Below, in pieces: positions 8,030 through 17,338 of a stretch of 64,000 bases of DNA. The position numbers were made by a program, and so were the translations under genes. The stretch's first letter is position 1; each line of letters opens with the position of its first letter. The notes under the pieces are model-generated. The model was not told where the DNA came from and ran no database searches. It saw nothing but the letters and a program-made list of their open reading frames with translations. The stretch comes from CBFDBF01 sp050304615 (GTDB lineage: Bacteria; Pseudomonadota; Gammaproteobacteria; Chromatiales; Chromatiaceae): the NCBI GenBank assembly GCA_050304615.1, contig JBNLDW010000007.1:1-64000 (forward strand), given 5' to 3'.

Positions 8030-10588
8030 TTACGAGATTGAGTCAACCGGGATGACCACACCACTGTTTTCATAGTTAGGGATCTGGTCAAAGTTGAGGT
8101 ACTGGTATAGTTCCTCTGCGTTGGGGTCGATCTTCTCTCTGGCAATTGCCAGGTACTCTTCGACGGTTGGGATCTTGCCTGTTATGGCGCAGACTGCCGC
8201 CAGTTCAGCGGAGCCAAGGTAGACCTTGGCATCTTTACCCATACGATTGTCAAAGTTGCGGGTGGAGGTTGAGAATACGACCGCATTGTCATGCACTCGT
8301 GCCTGGTTCCCCATACAGAGTGAACAGCCAGGGATCTCGGTGCGGGCACCGGCCTTACCAAAAATGCTGTAGATGCCCTCATCGATAAGCTGGCGTTCAT
8401 CCATGCGGGTTGGTGGTACTACCCACATACGCCCCTGCACCGCCGGTTGCCCATCTAGGATCTTAGCGGCGGCACGGAAGTGACCGATATTGGTCATACA
8501 TGAACCCAGGAATACCTCATCAATCTCGGTGCCAGCCACTTCGGAGAGCAGCTTCACATCGTCTGGATCATTTGGACAGCAGAGGATCGGCTCTTTGATC
8601 TCATTCAGGTCGATCTCGATGATCTCTTTGTACTCGGCATCTGCATCTGGCTCCAATAGTTGCGGATTAGCCAGCCAGGCCTCCATGTCATCGATGCGTT
8701 TCTGGATGGTTTGCGGATCATTGTAGCCGCGCTTGATCATATTCTTCAGCAGGGTCACGTTGGAACGAGTGAACTCGATGACCGGTTCCTTGTTGAGGCG
8801 AACGGTACAGGCAGCAGCGGAACGCTCGGCAGAGGCGTCGGCCAGTTCGAAGGCCTGTTCCACCTTCAGGTCTGGCAAGCCCTCCATCTCCAGGATAGTA
8901 CCGGCATAGACGTTTTTCTTGCCCTTCTTTTCTACTGTGAGCTGTCCACGCTGGATGGCTACCCAAGGGATGGCGTTGACGATATCACGCAGGGTGACGC
9001 CAGGCTGTAGTTCACCCTTGAAGCGTACCAGTACCGACTCAGGCATCACCAGTGGCATGGAGCCGGTAGCAGCGGCAAAGGCCACCAGACCGGAACCAGC
9101 CGGGAAGGATATGCCGATAGGAAAACGGGTATGCGAGTCGCCACCTGTACCTACGGTATCCGGCAGGCAGAAGTGGTTGAGCCAGGAGTGGATTACGCCG
9201 TCACCAACGCGCAGGGCTACGCCGGCACGATCCTCAAAGAACTTGCCTAGGGTCTTGTGGGTGATGATGTCCACCGACTTGGGGTAGGCCGCAGTATGGC
9301 AGAAGGACTGCACGGTAAAATCTGCAGAGAAGCCGAGACAGGCCAGCTCCTTGATCTCATCCCTGGTCATAGGGCCGGTGGTATCCTGAGAACCAACAGT
9401 GGTCATTTTGGGTTCGCAGTACTCTCCTGGACGCACCCCAGCCTTGCCTACGGCCTTGCCTACCATCTTCTGGGCCAGGGTGTAGCCCTTGCCGCTATCG
9501 GCGGGCTGATCGGCCTCAGTGAACAGGTCTATAGGGTCCATCCCCAAGGCTTCGCGCGCCTGGGCGGTGAGGCCGCGGCCGATGATCAGGTTTACGCGGC
9601 CACCGGCGCGAACCTCGTCGGCCAGGGTGTTGGGTGACAGGCTGAAGTTGGTCACCACACTGCCGTCACGGCTGATGGTACCAGCCTTGGTGTTGATGGT
9701 GATCACATCGCCGCTGCTGAGGTCGCTGACTTCACACTGGATCGGCAGCATACCGGAGTCTTCTGCAGTGTTGAAGAAAATCGGGGCTATAGTGCTGCCT
9801 ATAACCACGCCGCCAGTGCGCTTGCCCGGGACGTAGGGGATGTCGTGACCGGTGTGCCAGATCACCGAGTTAGCGGCAGATTTACGCGAAGAGCCGGTAC
9901 CTACTACGTCGCCTACATAAGCAACTGGATGGCCTTTCTTTTTCAGATCAAGCAGTTGCTCCAGACCACCGGGCATGCGGTTGACCAGCATGGCATTGGC
10001 ATGGACCGGAATATCTGGACGGCTCCACGCCTCGGAGGCGGGGGAGAGGTCGTCCGTATTGGTCTCACCATCTACCTTGAAAACAGTGACGGTGACCTCT
10101 TCCGGCATCTCATCGCGAGAGGTGAACCAGGTTGCGTTGGCCCAGTTCTCCATCACCTGCTTGGCGGCGGCGTTGCTCTTTGCCTTTTCGGCTACCTCAT
10201 TAAAGGAATCATAGACCAGCAGGGTGTTGCTCAGTGCTTCCACGGCGTCGGCGGCCAGATCGGCATCGTCCAGCAAATCCACCATTGGTGCCACGTTGTA
10301 GCCGCCGATCATGGTGCCTAGCAGCCGAACCGCCTCTTTGCGGTCGATCAGGGGGCAGGCGGTAGTTCCCTTGGCCACTTCGGCCAGGAAATCTGCTTTT
10401 ACCTTAGAGGCGTCGTCCACGCCAGGTGGCACCTGGTTTACCAGTAGATCCTTAATAGTCTCCTCTTCACCGGCTGGCGGGCTTTTTAGCAGTTCCACCA
10501 ACTGGATCGTCTGCTCAGCGTTGAGCGGTAGTGGGGGTACGCCCTCTTTGGCGCGCTCCGCGACGTGTTGACTATAGGCTTTGAGCAT
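8030..10588 (-). CDS. acnB: Aconitate hydratase B
   Basis: 852 residues, close to the usual 860 or so. Order: N-terminal HEAT-like domain, swivelling domain (about 165-330), then the three-domain Fe-S catalytic core. The [4Fe-4S] ligands lie in the C-terminal third (ILCCPND, GSCMTNIGHF and CSLCMGNQARV segments). It interconverts citrate and isocitrate in the TCA cycle. AcnB proteins can also bind mRNA when the cluster is lost. AGGAGAA lies 6 nt before the ATG. It is monocistronic, with a strong terminator downstream. The TCA cycle supplies 2-oxoglutarate, the NifV pathway precursor, but no specific link to nif is shown. Confidence 0.97.
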   Translation of the reverse strand: MLKAYSQHVAERAKEGVPPLPLNAEQTIQLVELLKSPPAGEEETIKDLLVNQVPPGVDDASKVKADFLAEVAKGTTACPLIDRKEAVRLLGTMIGGYNVAPMVDLLDDADLAADAVEALSNTLLVYDSFNEVAEKAKSNAAAKQVMENWANATWFTSRDEMPEEVTVTVFKVDGETNTDDLSPASEAWSRPDIPVHANAMLVNRMPGGLEQLLDLKKKGHPVAYVGDVVGTGSSRKSAANSVIWHTGHDIPYVPGKRTGGVVIGSTIAPIFFNTAEDSGMLPIQCEVSDLSSGDVITINTKAGTISRDGSVVTNFSLSPNTLADEVRAGGRVNLIIGRGLTAQAREALGMDPIDLFTEADQPADSGKGYTLAQKMVGKAVGKAGVRPGEYCEPKMTTVGSQDTTGPMTRDEIKELACLGFSADFTVQSFCHTAAYPKSVDIITHKTLGKFFEDRAGVALRVGDGVIHSWLNHFCLPDTVGTGGDSHTRFPIGISFPAGSGLVAFAAATGSMPLVMPESVLVRFKGELQPGVTLRDIVNAIPWVAIQRGQLTVEKKGKKNVYAGTILEMEGLPDLKVEQAFELADASAERSAAACTVRLNKEPVIEFTRSNVTLLKNMIKRGYNDPQTIQKRIDDMEAWLANPQLLEPDADAEYKEIIEIDLNEIKEPILCCPNDPDDVKLLSEVAGTEIDEVFLGSCMTNIGHFRAAAKILDGQPAVQGRMWVVPPTRMDERQLIDEGIYSIFGKAGARTEIPGCSLCMGNQARVHDNAVVFSTSTRNFDNRMGKDAKVYLGSAELAAVCAITGKIPTVEEYLAIAREKIDPNAEELYQYLNFDQIPNYENSGVVIPVDSIS

Positions 10589-10766
10589 ACAATTCTCCTT
10601 TTACGGTGTGGGGGCGGCCCACACGCACCTGGAATCAATATAAGTTATTTATTAAATAGTTGAACGGTCGAGTATATCTCAAACCTAAGAATGTGAAACC
10701 CTCTCTTTGGGGAGAGCTGCGCGGTGATTGGATATCCCCCATACACCCAGGCATGTTGGGGCGCCC

Positions 10767-11114
10767 CTAAATGATCTCCAGCACGTCCTCTGGGGGGCGG
10801 CCAAGTGCAGCCTTGCCGTTATTGACGACTATGGGGCGCTCGATCAGCTTGGGGTGGGCGATCATGGCGTCAATCAGTTGGGCGCGCGACAGCTCTGGGT
10901 TGTCCAGGCCGTTCTCCCTGTATTCCGCCTCCCCCTTACGCATCAGCTGCCGTGGCTCCATGTTCAGCATCTGTAGAATCCGCTCCAGTGTCTGGTGGTT
11001 TGGTGGGGTCTTCAGATACTCGATTACCGCTGCTTCAACTCCATTCTCCTCAAGCAGTTGCATGGTCTGGCGTGATTTACTGCAACGCGGGTTGTGATAG
11101 ATCTCGACACTCAT
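10767..11114 (-). CDS. arsC: ArsC-type glutaredoxin-dependent arsenate reductase
   Basis: 115 residues from an ATG placed 8 nt after AGGAGG; the upstream in-frame ATG at 11162 has no such site. YHNPRCSKSR near residue 5 carries the catalytic cysteine of the ArsC family. The EYLKTPP segment and the RKGEAEYRENGL block are also typical. It would reduce arsenate to arsenite with glutathione and glutaredoxin. No ars transporter or ArsR regulator is adjacent. It lies downstream of modC in the same direction, which may be coincidence. A related but distinct ArsC-fold protein (NifO) occurs at 19747. Confidence 0.85.
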   Translation of the reverse strand: MSVEIYHNPRCSKSRQTMQLLEENGVEAAVIEYLKTPPNHQTLERILQMLNMEPRQLMRKGEAEYRENGLDNPELSRAQLIDAMIAHPKLIERPIVVNNGKAALGRPPEDVLEII

Positions 11115-11203
11115 GGATATAACCTCCTGGAAAGGACTGCTGTTTTTGCGGGATTCTATCACAGTATTTAGATTCTCCCTCCTGCGGGCTATTCAGAGCT
11201 TTT

Positions 11204-12277
11204 TTACACGATCAGAGCAACACTCTTTACCTGGGCGTATAGGTACATACCCTCATGCAGGTCTATAGAGACCGCCGAGCGACGGGTGATGCGTGCCAGC
11301 ATGGTCTGGCCGTCATTCAGTTCGAGCCGTACCAGCAACAGGCTCGGGCTGGTCTCGTAGGTATCGATCACCTTTACTGGCAGGATATTGATGATACTGG
11401 TGTCGGAGTGGGCCTTGCGCGCCAGACTGACATCCCGTGCCTGTATCTCCACCCTGGCGTGTTTGCCGATCGGTAGATCTTCCCGAGTCACGGCAACGCG
11501 GCCACCATCCATACCAATCCATGTGAGGTGATAGCTGTTGTCATGGGCCGAGACATGACCCTCAAGGATGGAAACCGCATCGCTGTAGCGCGCCATGGGA
11601 AGATCCAGCCGGGTCAGCAGATCGGCAGCGGGGCCCTGGGCGATGACCTGGCCCTGCTCAAGTAGAACCATCTGATCGGCGAGGCGTGCCACTTCGTTGG
11701 GATCGTGCGATACGTAGAGAGAGGGGATGGCGAACTGGTCATGCAGGCTCTCCAGGTAGGGGAGTATGGCCTGTTTGGCGCCATGATCCAGAGCCGCGAG
11801 GGGTTCGTCCATCAGCAGCAGACAGGGGCTGGTTAGCAGTGCCCGGGCGATGGCCACGCGCTGACGTTCGCCTCCAGAGAGACGGTGGGTGGCCCGTTTC
11901 AACAGAGGACCGATACCCAGCACCTCTACGGCGCTGTCAAAATCCACTTTGTGTCCTGATCTAGGCACCATTTTCCGACCGTACTCCAGGTTGTGGCGCA
12001 CCGACAGGTGGGGAAACAGGCTGGCCTCTTGAAACACGTAGCCTATAGGGCGTTTATGGGTCGGTAGAAACCTATGTTTCTCCTGCCAGGTTTCACCATT
12101 GATTTTCACCATACCTCGGTCGGCCCTCATCAGGCCGGCAATCGCCCGTAGCACACTGGTCTTGCCAGATCCGGAGCGGCCAAACAGGGCGGTAACGCCG
12201 CTGGTTGGGACCTTAAAGGCGACATCTAGCTGGAGTTCGCCCAACCGATGCTGCAGGTTTACTTCCAGCTGGCTCAT
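11204..12277 (-). CDS. modC: Molybdate ABC transporter ATP-binding protein ModC
   Basis: 357 residues from the ATG at 12277, which overlaps the modB stop as ATGA; an upstream in-frame ATG would lie inside modB. ATPase motifs: Walker A GRSGSGKT (near 36), signature LSGGERQRVAIARAL, Walker B LLLMDEP. A C-terminal Mop/TOBE domain (about 285-357) is the ModC hallmark for oxyanion sensing. It powers molybdate uptake at the inner membrane, feeding FeMo-cofactor synthesis. Confidence 0.95.
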   Translation of the reverse strand: MSQLEVNLQHRLGELQLDVAFKVPTSGVTALFGRSGSGKTSVLRAIAGLMRADRGMVKINGETWQEKHRFLPTHKRPIGYVFQEASLFPHLSVRHNLEYGRKMVPRSGHKVDFDSAVEVLGIGPLLKRATHRLSGGERQRVAIARALLTSPCLLLMDEPLAALDHGAKQAILPYLESLHDQFAIPSLYVSHDPNEVARLADQMVLLEQGQVIAQGPAADLLTRLDLPMARYSDAVSILEGHVSAHDNSYHLTWIGMDGGRVAVTREDLPIGKHARVEIQARDVSLARKAHSDTSIINILPVKVIDTYETSPSLLLVRLELNDGQTMLARITRRSAVSIDLHEGMYLYAQVKSVALIV

Positions 12278-12948
12278 GTTCCACTCCTGCGCAGGCGCTT
12301 TTCCAGTAGATGCATGGAGAAGACCACCACAAAGGAGAAGATAAGCATGCCTCCAGCTAGCCAGTGGGCCTGTGTCCACTCAAGGGATTCAACATGATCG
12401 TAGATTGCCACCGATAGCACCTTGGTCTCACCCGGGATGTTGCCACCGATCATCAACACTACGCCAAATTCGCCGACGGTATGGGCAAAACCTAGCATCG
12501 CTCCGGTAAGAAATCCGGGGCGGGCCAATGGCAGAGCGATAGTAAAGAAACGCCGCAGTGGCGAGGCGCGCAGGGTGGCGGCGACCTCCAGCGGTCTTTC
12601 CCCCACCGCCTCAAAGGCGTTGCGCACTGGCTGTACTACGAAGGGTAGTGAGTAGATCACTGATCCAACTACCAGGCCGGGGAAGGTAAAGGCCAGGGTG
12701 CCGAGCCCCAAGGCCTGAGTAAACTCGCCGATGGGGCCGTTAGGGCTGAGCATCAGCAGCAGATAAAAACCCAATACCGTTGGCGGCAGTACCAGCGGCA
12801 GGGCAACCAAGCTGCCCACCAGCTCTTTCCACCAGGCCCGCGAAGAGGCAAGCCACCAGGCCAACGGCGTACCCAACAACAGCAGCACCAGGGTGCTGCT
12901 GGAGGCGAGCTTCAGGGTAAGCCAGACTGGCTGCCAGTCGATATACAT
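12274..12948 (-). CDS. modB: Molybdate ABC transporter permease ModB
   Basis: 224 residues with five to six membrane segments and the ABC-permease EAA-type loop (EAVGERPLEVAATLRAS). The GEFGVVLMIGGNIPGETKV region matches ModB/CysT permeases. It lies 17 bp after modA and overlaps modC by 4 nt, which supports a modABC operon. Confidence 0.94.
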   Translation of the reverse strand: MYIDWQPVWLTLKLASSSTLVLLLLGTPLAWWLASSRAWWKELVGSLVALPLVLPPTVLGFYLLLMLSPNGPIGEFTQALGLGTLAFTFPGLVVGSVIYSLPFVVQPVRNAFEAVGERPLEVAATLRASPLRRFFTIALPLARPGFLTGAMLGFAHTVGEFGVVLMIGGNIPGETKVLSVAIYDHVESLEWTQAHWLAGGMLIFSFVVVFSMHLLEKRLRRSGT

Positions 12949-12965
12949 CGTTGGTCGTTAGCCTC

Positions 12966-13727
12966 TTAAGAGTGGTCAGGCGGCTCTACAGCGTAGCCGT
13001 AGCGTTGAATGATTTCGCGGGCGGCATCGCTTTTTAGATAATTTATAAAGGCTATGGCGGCGCTGTTCTCCTTGCCCTTGCTTAGGAGCACTGCATCCTG
13101 GCGGATTGGCTCATATAGCCCCTGCGGTATCTCCCAACGGCTGCCGGAATCGTCCAGTACGACTTGTGTCAGGGCAATAAAACCCATCTGTGCATTCCCA
13201 GTGGAGATGAACTGATAGGTCTGGATGACGTTATCGCCCTGTACCAGCTTGGGCAGCAGGGTTTTGTACAGACCGAGGCGCTGCATGACGGTCACAGCGG
13301 CGGCGCCGTAGGGGGCAGTCTTGGGGTTGGTCAGCGCCAGTCGGTCAAAATCGCCCTGCTTTAGCGTATCCGCATTCACTGTCCGTGACTCATCACTACT
13401 CCAGAGCACCAGTGTGCCTTTTGCATAGGTAAAAGGTTGTTCGGCTAAGCCTTTTTCTATAAGCAGTTGGGGCCGTTTCTGATCTGCGGCCAGAAACAGG
13501 TCAAAGGGTGCATCGTAGAGGATCTGGGCGTACAGCTTGCCGGTTGAGCCGTAACTGACCACCATCTTATGGCCACTGCTCTTTTCAAACTCTTGCGCAA
13601 TCTCTTTCATTGCCGCAGTGAAATTGGCCGCAACCGCAACCCTCACCTCATCGGCGAAAGCAGGACTGCTGAGCATTATGCCGATCAGGCAGAAGAGCGT
13701 CATCAGACGCCTGGGGGATACATTCAT
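12966..13727 (-). CDS. modA: Periplasmic molybdate-binding protein ModA
   Basis: About 253 residues with a Sec signal ending near SPAFA. The mature protein starts with the family motif VRVAVAANFTAAM and contains SYGSTGKLYAQI and FDLFLAADQKRP, which line the oxyanion pocket. Two adjacent ATGs exist; the second sits 6 nt after AGGAG and is preferred. First gene of modABC, divergent from nifL. I could not find a convincing ModE box in the 376-bp gap. Confidence 0.95.
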   Translation of the reverse strand: MNVSPRRLMTLFCLIGIMLSSPAFADEVRVAVAANFTAAMKEIAQEFEKSSGHKMVVSYGSTGKLYAQILYDAPFDLFLAADQKRPQLLIEKGLAEQPFTYAKGTLVLWSSDESRTVNADTLKQGDFDRLALTNPKTAPYGAAAVTVMQRLGLYKTLLPKLVQGDNVIQTYQFISTGNAQMGFIALTQVVLDDSGSRWEIPQGLYEPIRQDAVLLSKGKENSAAIAFINYLKSDAAREIIQRYGYAVEPPDHS

Positions 13728-14103
13728 CATAGACTCCTATTAGGCTATATTGCGCAAAGTGCGTTTCTCTGTTTGGATGCCGAGTTACAAGAAGCATGCC
13801 ATTGCAATTTTGGATGAGTTGAGAGGCATGTCGGGAGGTTGATGCAGGGCCTGTAGGCCTTGAGCCGGGGGCCAATAATGGAGTGGTGAGGGGTCGGCTA
13901 ACAGTGGGCTGGCTAATGGAGAGATTGTAGGGTATCTTACAGAGAACGACCTTTAAAAATGTTGTATTAGCGACAATGGAGCAGCAGGCAGTGCCATAGA
14001 CCCATCTATTCCGGCCCCTCAGCGGGTGGTACGGCTCTTGCAATACACCTATATTCAGCTGAATTATGTTGCTGGTCTATCTCTACACGGGACGAGGCTG
14101 TAA
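13728..14103. other. Divergent spacer between modA and nifL
   Basis: A 376-bp region that must hold the promoters of modABC (minus) and nifLA (plus). I see no GG/GC sigma54 pair and no clear ModE palindrome. This suggests sigma70-type transcription of nifLA, as in other NifL-carrying gammaproteobacteria (inference). No small gene with a good ribosome-binding site was found. Confidence 0.4.
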
Positions 14104-15744
14104 ATGAGCCAAAAAAAGAACATAACTACCGATAGCGGCGTGATCGATGCAATTAGACGCTTTTTGGCCTCGCCGCCGGAAGGTACCCCCGTGGAGGTTA
14201 TTGAGGCCTTCGGTTCTGAGGAGTCCAGGCAGTTTCTACCACCGAAACTTTTCCTGGAGTCGGTTGAACAGGCACCGGTTGCTATCTCTATTACCGAGCC
14301 GACGGCCAGGATCCTCTACGTTAATTCGGCATTTGAGCAGTTGACTGGCTACAGCCGCGAGGAGGTTATAGGTGAGAACGAGTCGGTACTCTCTAGCCAC
14401 TCAACACCGCCTGAGGTCTACCATGAGTTGTGGCAGACCATTAATGAGCAGCGCGTGTGGCAGGGCACCCTGGTTAATCACAACAAGAGTGGGGAGGAGT
14501 ATCTTGCCGAGTTGATTGTATCTCCGGTTCTCGATCGTGATGGAGTGGTTGCCTATTACCTTGGTATACATCGGGACATCACTGCTGTGCACCAACTGGA
14601 GCAGCAGTTGAAGTTTCAGAAGGAGCTGACTGAGGCGGCCCTGGATGCTGCACCCATGGTGGTGGCCATGGTGACCTCTGAACGCAAGGTATTGCTGGAC
14701 AATCATGCCTATAAGGCCCTGTTGGGCGACTTCCGCGGTATGAATCCGGCTACCCTTTTTCTCGAGGCACTGGAGCAGCAGGTCGGTTTCGACCTTGCTA
14801 CGGCCTGTCAGGCTGGCAAGGGGTTCAGAAATATCGAAGTTCGGCTCGATCCACCGGGTGGTGGGTCACCGCGTTGGTTCTCCTGTTCCGGTGTGCGTGT
14901 GGCCGAACCAGACGAGGCGGCCAAAAGCTATTTCAAGCAGCCGGATATGACGCGCTGCTGCCTCCTGTTGATCGCTAACGAGGTGACGGCCAGTCGCAAT
15001 CGCATCAACGAAGCAAGACTGAATATGATTCGGGCCAGGATGACTGAGCAGCAGATGATGGAGACCATGCGGGAGGCGATCTCGGGCGCAACTTTTAAAC
15101 TGCAAGCGCCCCTGAACGTTATCAAGGCGGCACTCTCTATGCCGGACACGGAAGGTGAGCAGAGCGCCCTGCGCCAAGTGCTGCAACAGGCCCTGGAGAG
15201 TGGCGACGAGGCGGTGGCGAGTCTGCGGGAGGCAATCCCAGATTCTGTGGTGGAGGAGACCTCCCGCGTGAACATCAATGAGATCATGCACGAGGTGTTG
15301 CGGCTTTCAACGGAGCGGATGCTCGGCGCTGGTCTGGTTGTGGATTGGCGCCCCGCACCAGTGCTACCTGCGGTAACTGGGCGGGCCAACGCTTTGCGCG
15401 GTCTGTTTAAATACCTGGTTGATAACGCTACGCATGCGGTCAATGAAGCGGGTAGGGAGTACCGGGAGATACGCCTGTTGACCGAGGCAGGCGACCATGA
15501 GGTTGTTGTTGAGGTCGTGGATAATGGGTTCGGTCTGGCCGAAGAGAATCGGCTAAAGGCATTTGAACCATTCTTCTGTGGCTGGAAGAGGGCCAGAGAA
15601 CATGCTGGCATGGGATTGACCATGGCACAAGAGGTTGCTATTGCCCACGGCGGCAGTATTGAGATAGACAGCCAGTACCGTAGTGGCTGTCGCGTCATAG
15701 TCAGATTACCAATCAATGGAACGGCAGGAGATATGAAGTCATGA
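14104..15744 (+). CDS. nifL: NifL, redox- and nitrogen-sensing anti-activator of NifA
   Basis: 546 residues. An N-terminal PAS domain (about 50-165; SVEQAPVAISITEPTARILYVN) would bind FAD as in Azotobacter NifL. A second PAS-like domain (about 175-290) follows, then a helical dimerisation region and a GHKL ATPase-like domain: N-box VDNATHAVNEAG near 438, G-boxes DNGFGLAEENR and GMGLTMAQ. The H-box position reads LQAPLNVIKAAL, without the phospho-accepting histidine. This agrees with NifL inhibiting NifA by direct contact rather than by phosphotransfer. Its stop overlaps the nifA ATG (ATGA), giving the stoichiometric coupling known for nifLA. Confidence 0.92.
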   Translation: MSQKKNITTDSGVIDAIRRFLASPPEGTPVEVIEAFGSEESRQFLPPKLFLESVEQAPVAISITEPTARILYVNSAFEQLTGYSREEVIGENESVLSSHSTPPEVYHELWQTINEQRVWQGTLVNHNKSGEEYLAELIVSPVLDRDGVVAYYLGIHRDITAVHQLEQQLKFQKELTEAALDAAPMVVAMVTSERKVLLDNHAYKALLGDFRGMNPATLFLEALEQQVGFDLATACQAGKGFRNIEVRLDPPGGGSPRWFSCSGVRVAEPDEAAKSYFKQPDMTRCCLLLIANEVTASRNRINEARLNMIRARMTEQQMMETMREAISGATFKLQAPLNVIKAALSMPDTEGEQSALRQVLQQALESGDEAVASLREAIPDSVVEETSRVNINEIMHEVLRLSTERMLGAGLVVDWRPAPVLPAVTGRANALRGLFKYLVDNATHAVNEAGREYREIRLLTEAGDHEVVVEVVDNGFGLAEENRLKAFEPFFCGWKRAREHAGMGLTMAQEVAIAHGGSIEIDSQYRSGCRVIVRLPINGTAGDMKS

Positions 15745-17303
15745 GTCCGAGCGGCGACAGCATTGGAGTGGGGAAGGCGGGCCGTAACAGTTCTCTCATG
15801 GAGAGCGAGCTAGAGAGCCTCTATCTGGTTAGCCAGATTCTCAGCCGCTCTCTCGATTTTCGTGGCACCCTGACTGAAGTGCTTAAGACCTTGAACGACA
15901 CCGGTAACATGCGGCACGGGATGATCTGCCTGTTGGATGAGGAGAGTGGTGATCTGCTGGTCTCCGCACTGCATGAGAATCCCGTGCCGTTCAACGCCGT
16001 GCGTTACAAGTCGGGCGAAGGGATCGTGGGCGCCATCATGGAGAGCGGCGAGCCGGTGGTGCTCCAGCGTATCTCCGATGAGGACCGTTTTCTCGACCGG
16101 TTGGGGGTATACAATCAAGATCTGCCGTTTATAGGTGTCCCAATTCCAATCGGTGACCACACTGCAGGTGTCTTTGCGGCTCAGCCTATGGCTAATAGCG
16201 GTGCCCCGGAAAAACACAAGCGTTTTCTAGAGATGGTGGCCAACCTTATCGGCCAGAGTGTGCGCCTAGCCAAGAAGGTGGAGGACGAACGTTTAGAGCT
16301 TAAGTCAGAGCGCGACTCCCTGCGGCGGCAGGTGCGCGGCGAACACGGCTTCTCCAATATGGTGGGTCGAACCAGTACCATGCGGTTGGTGTTTGACCAG
16401 GTGCGCCAGGTGGCAAAATGGAACACAACCGTCCTGGTGCGGGGCGAGTCCGGTACAGGCAAGGAGCTGATCGCCAACGCTATTCACTACAATTCTCCTC
16501 GGGCCAACGCAACATTCATTAAGCTGAACTGTGCCGCTCTGCCGGATAATCTGCTGGAATCGGAGTTGTTCGGCCACGAAAAGGGTGCCTTTACTGGGGC
16601 AGTCAGTCAGCGCAAGGGACGCTTTGAGCAGGCGCATGGAGGCACCATATTTCTGGATGAGATAGGAGAGATTAGCCCTGCATTCCAGGCCAAGTTGTTG
16701 CGGGTTCTGCAGGAGGGAGAGTTTGAACGAGTGGGTGGCAGCAAGACACAGAAGGTTGATGTTCGGGTTGTAGCGGCCACTAATCGCAACCTGGAGGAGG
16801 AGGTGCAGAGGGGTGATTTTAGGGAGGACCTCTACTACCGACTCAATGTGATGCCGATCAACATGCCGCCGCTACGTGAACGGGTTGCCGATATCCCCGA
16901 CCTGGCCGAATTCCTTATAAAGAAGATTGGTCGTGCCCAGGGGCGTGAACTCAGCGTTGACGACAGTGGAATGAAGGTGTTGATGCGTTATAACTGGCCA
17001 GGAAACGTGCGAGAACTGGAAAACCGGTTAGAGCGTGCGGCGGTGATGAGCGAAAATGGACACATCGATCAAAAGGCGCTCGACCTGTCTGGTTTGACGG
17101 GAACACTATCAGCTGAACCAGATTCATCCGGTAGTGCTCGTGTCGATCTCAACGACCCTGACCTGGATGAGCGTGATCGGGTGATCGCAGCATTGGAGCA
17201 GGCTGGCTGGGTACAGGCCAAGGCGGCGCGCTTGCTGGACATGACGCCAAGGCAGATTGCATATCGGATTCAGACGCTTGATATCAAGGTGCGGCACATT
17301 TAG
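15741..17303 (+). CDS. nifA: NifA, sigma54-dependent activator of nif genes
   Basis: 520 residues: GAF domain (about 25-180), AAA+ domain with Walker A GESGTGKE (near 234), the sigma54-contacting GAFTGA loop (near 283) and Walker B TIFLDEIGE, then a Fis-type helix-turn-helix at the C-terminus (QAKAARLLDMTPRQIAYRI). The inter-domain linker lacks the cysteine pair found in oxygen-sensitive NifA proteins of alphaproteobacteria, which fits control by NifL. Expected targets in this window are the four sigma54 promoters listed separately. Translation starts at the ATG overlapping the nifL stop. Confidence 0.96.
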   Translation: MSPSGDSIGVGKAGRNSSLMESELESLYLVSQILSRSLDFRGTLTEVLKTLNDTGNMRHGMICLLDEESGDLLVSALHENPVPFNAVRYKSGEGIVGAIMESGEPVVLQRISDEDRFLDRLGVYNQDLPFIGVPIPIGDHTAGVFAAQPMANSGAPEKHKRFLEMVANLIGQSVRLAKKVEDERLELKSERDSLRRQVRGEHGFSNMVGRTSTMRLVFDQVRQVAKWNTTVLVRGESGTGKELIANAIHYNSPRANATFIKLNCAALPDNLLESELFGHEKGAFTGAVSQRKGRFEQAHGGTIFLDEIGEISPAFQAKLLRVLQEGEFERVGGSKTQKVDVRVVAATNRNLEEEVQRGDFREDLYYRLNVMPINMPPLRERVADIPDLAEFLIKKIGRAQGRELSVDDSGMKVLMRYNWPGNVRELENRLERAAVMSENGHIDQKALDLSGLTGTLSAEPDSSGSARVDLNDPDLDERDRVIAALEQAGWVQAKAARLLDMTPRQIAYRIQTLDIKVRHI

Positions 17304-17313
17304 AGAGCCTTTT

Positions 17314-17335
17314 GCCCACAGGGCGTTTTCGACTG
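17314..17335 (+). terminator. Possible weak terminator of nifLA
   Basis: GCCCACAGGGC followed by GTTTTC directly after nifA. The stem is only 4 bp and the T run is short, so this is a weak call. Confidence 0.3.
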
Positions 17336-17338
17336 TTG

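Noticed and set aside
9257..10321. Long open frames opposite acnB
   Set aside because: High-GC antisense shadows of a well-conserved gene; no independent start signals or domains.
13728..14103. ModE box or sigma54 promoter in the modA-nifL gap
   Set aside because: Only partial TATAT-like and GG/GC matches, with wrong spacing.
14928..15716. 262-residue minus-strand frame opposite nifL
   Set aside because: Exact antisense of conserved PAS/GHKL coding sequence; composition is that of a shadow frame.
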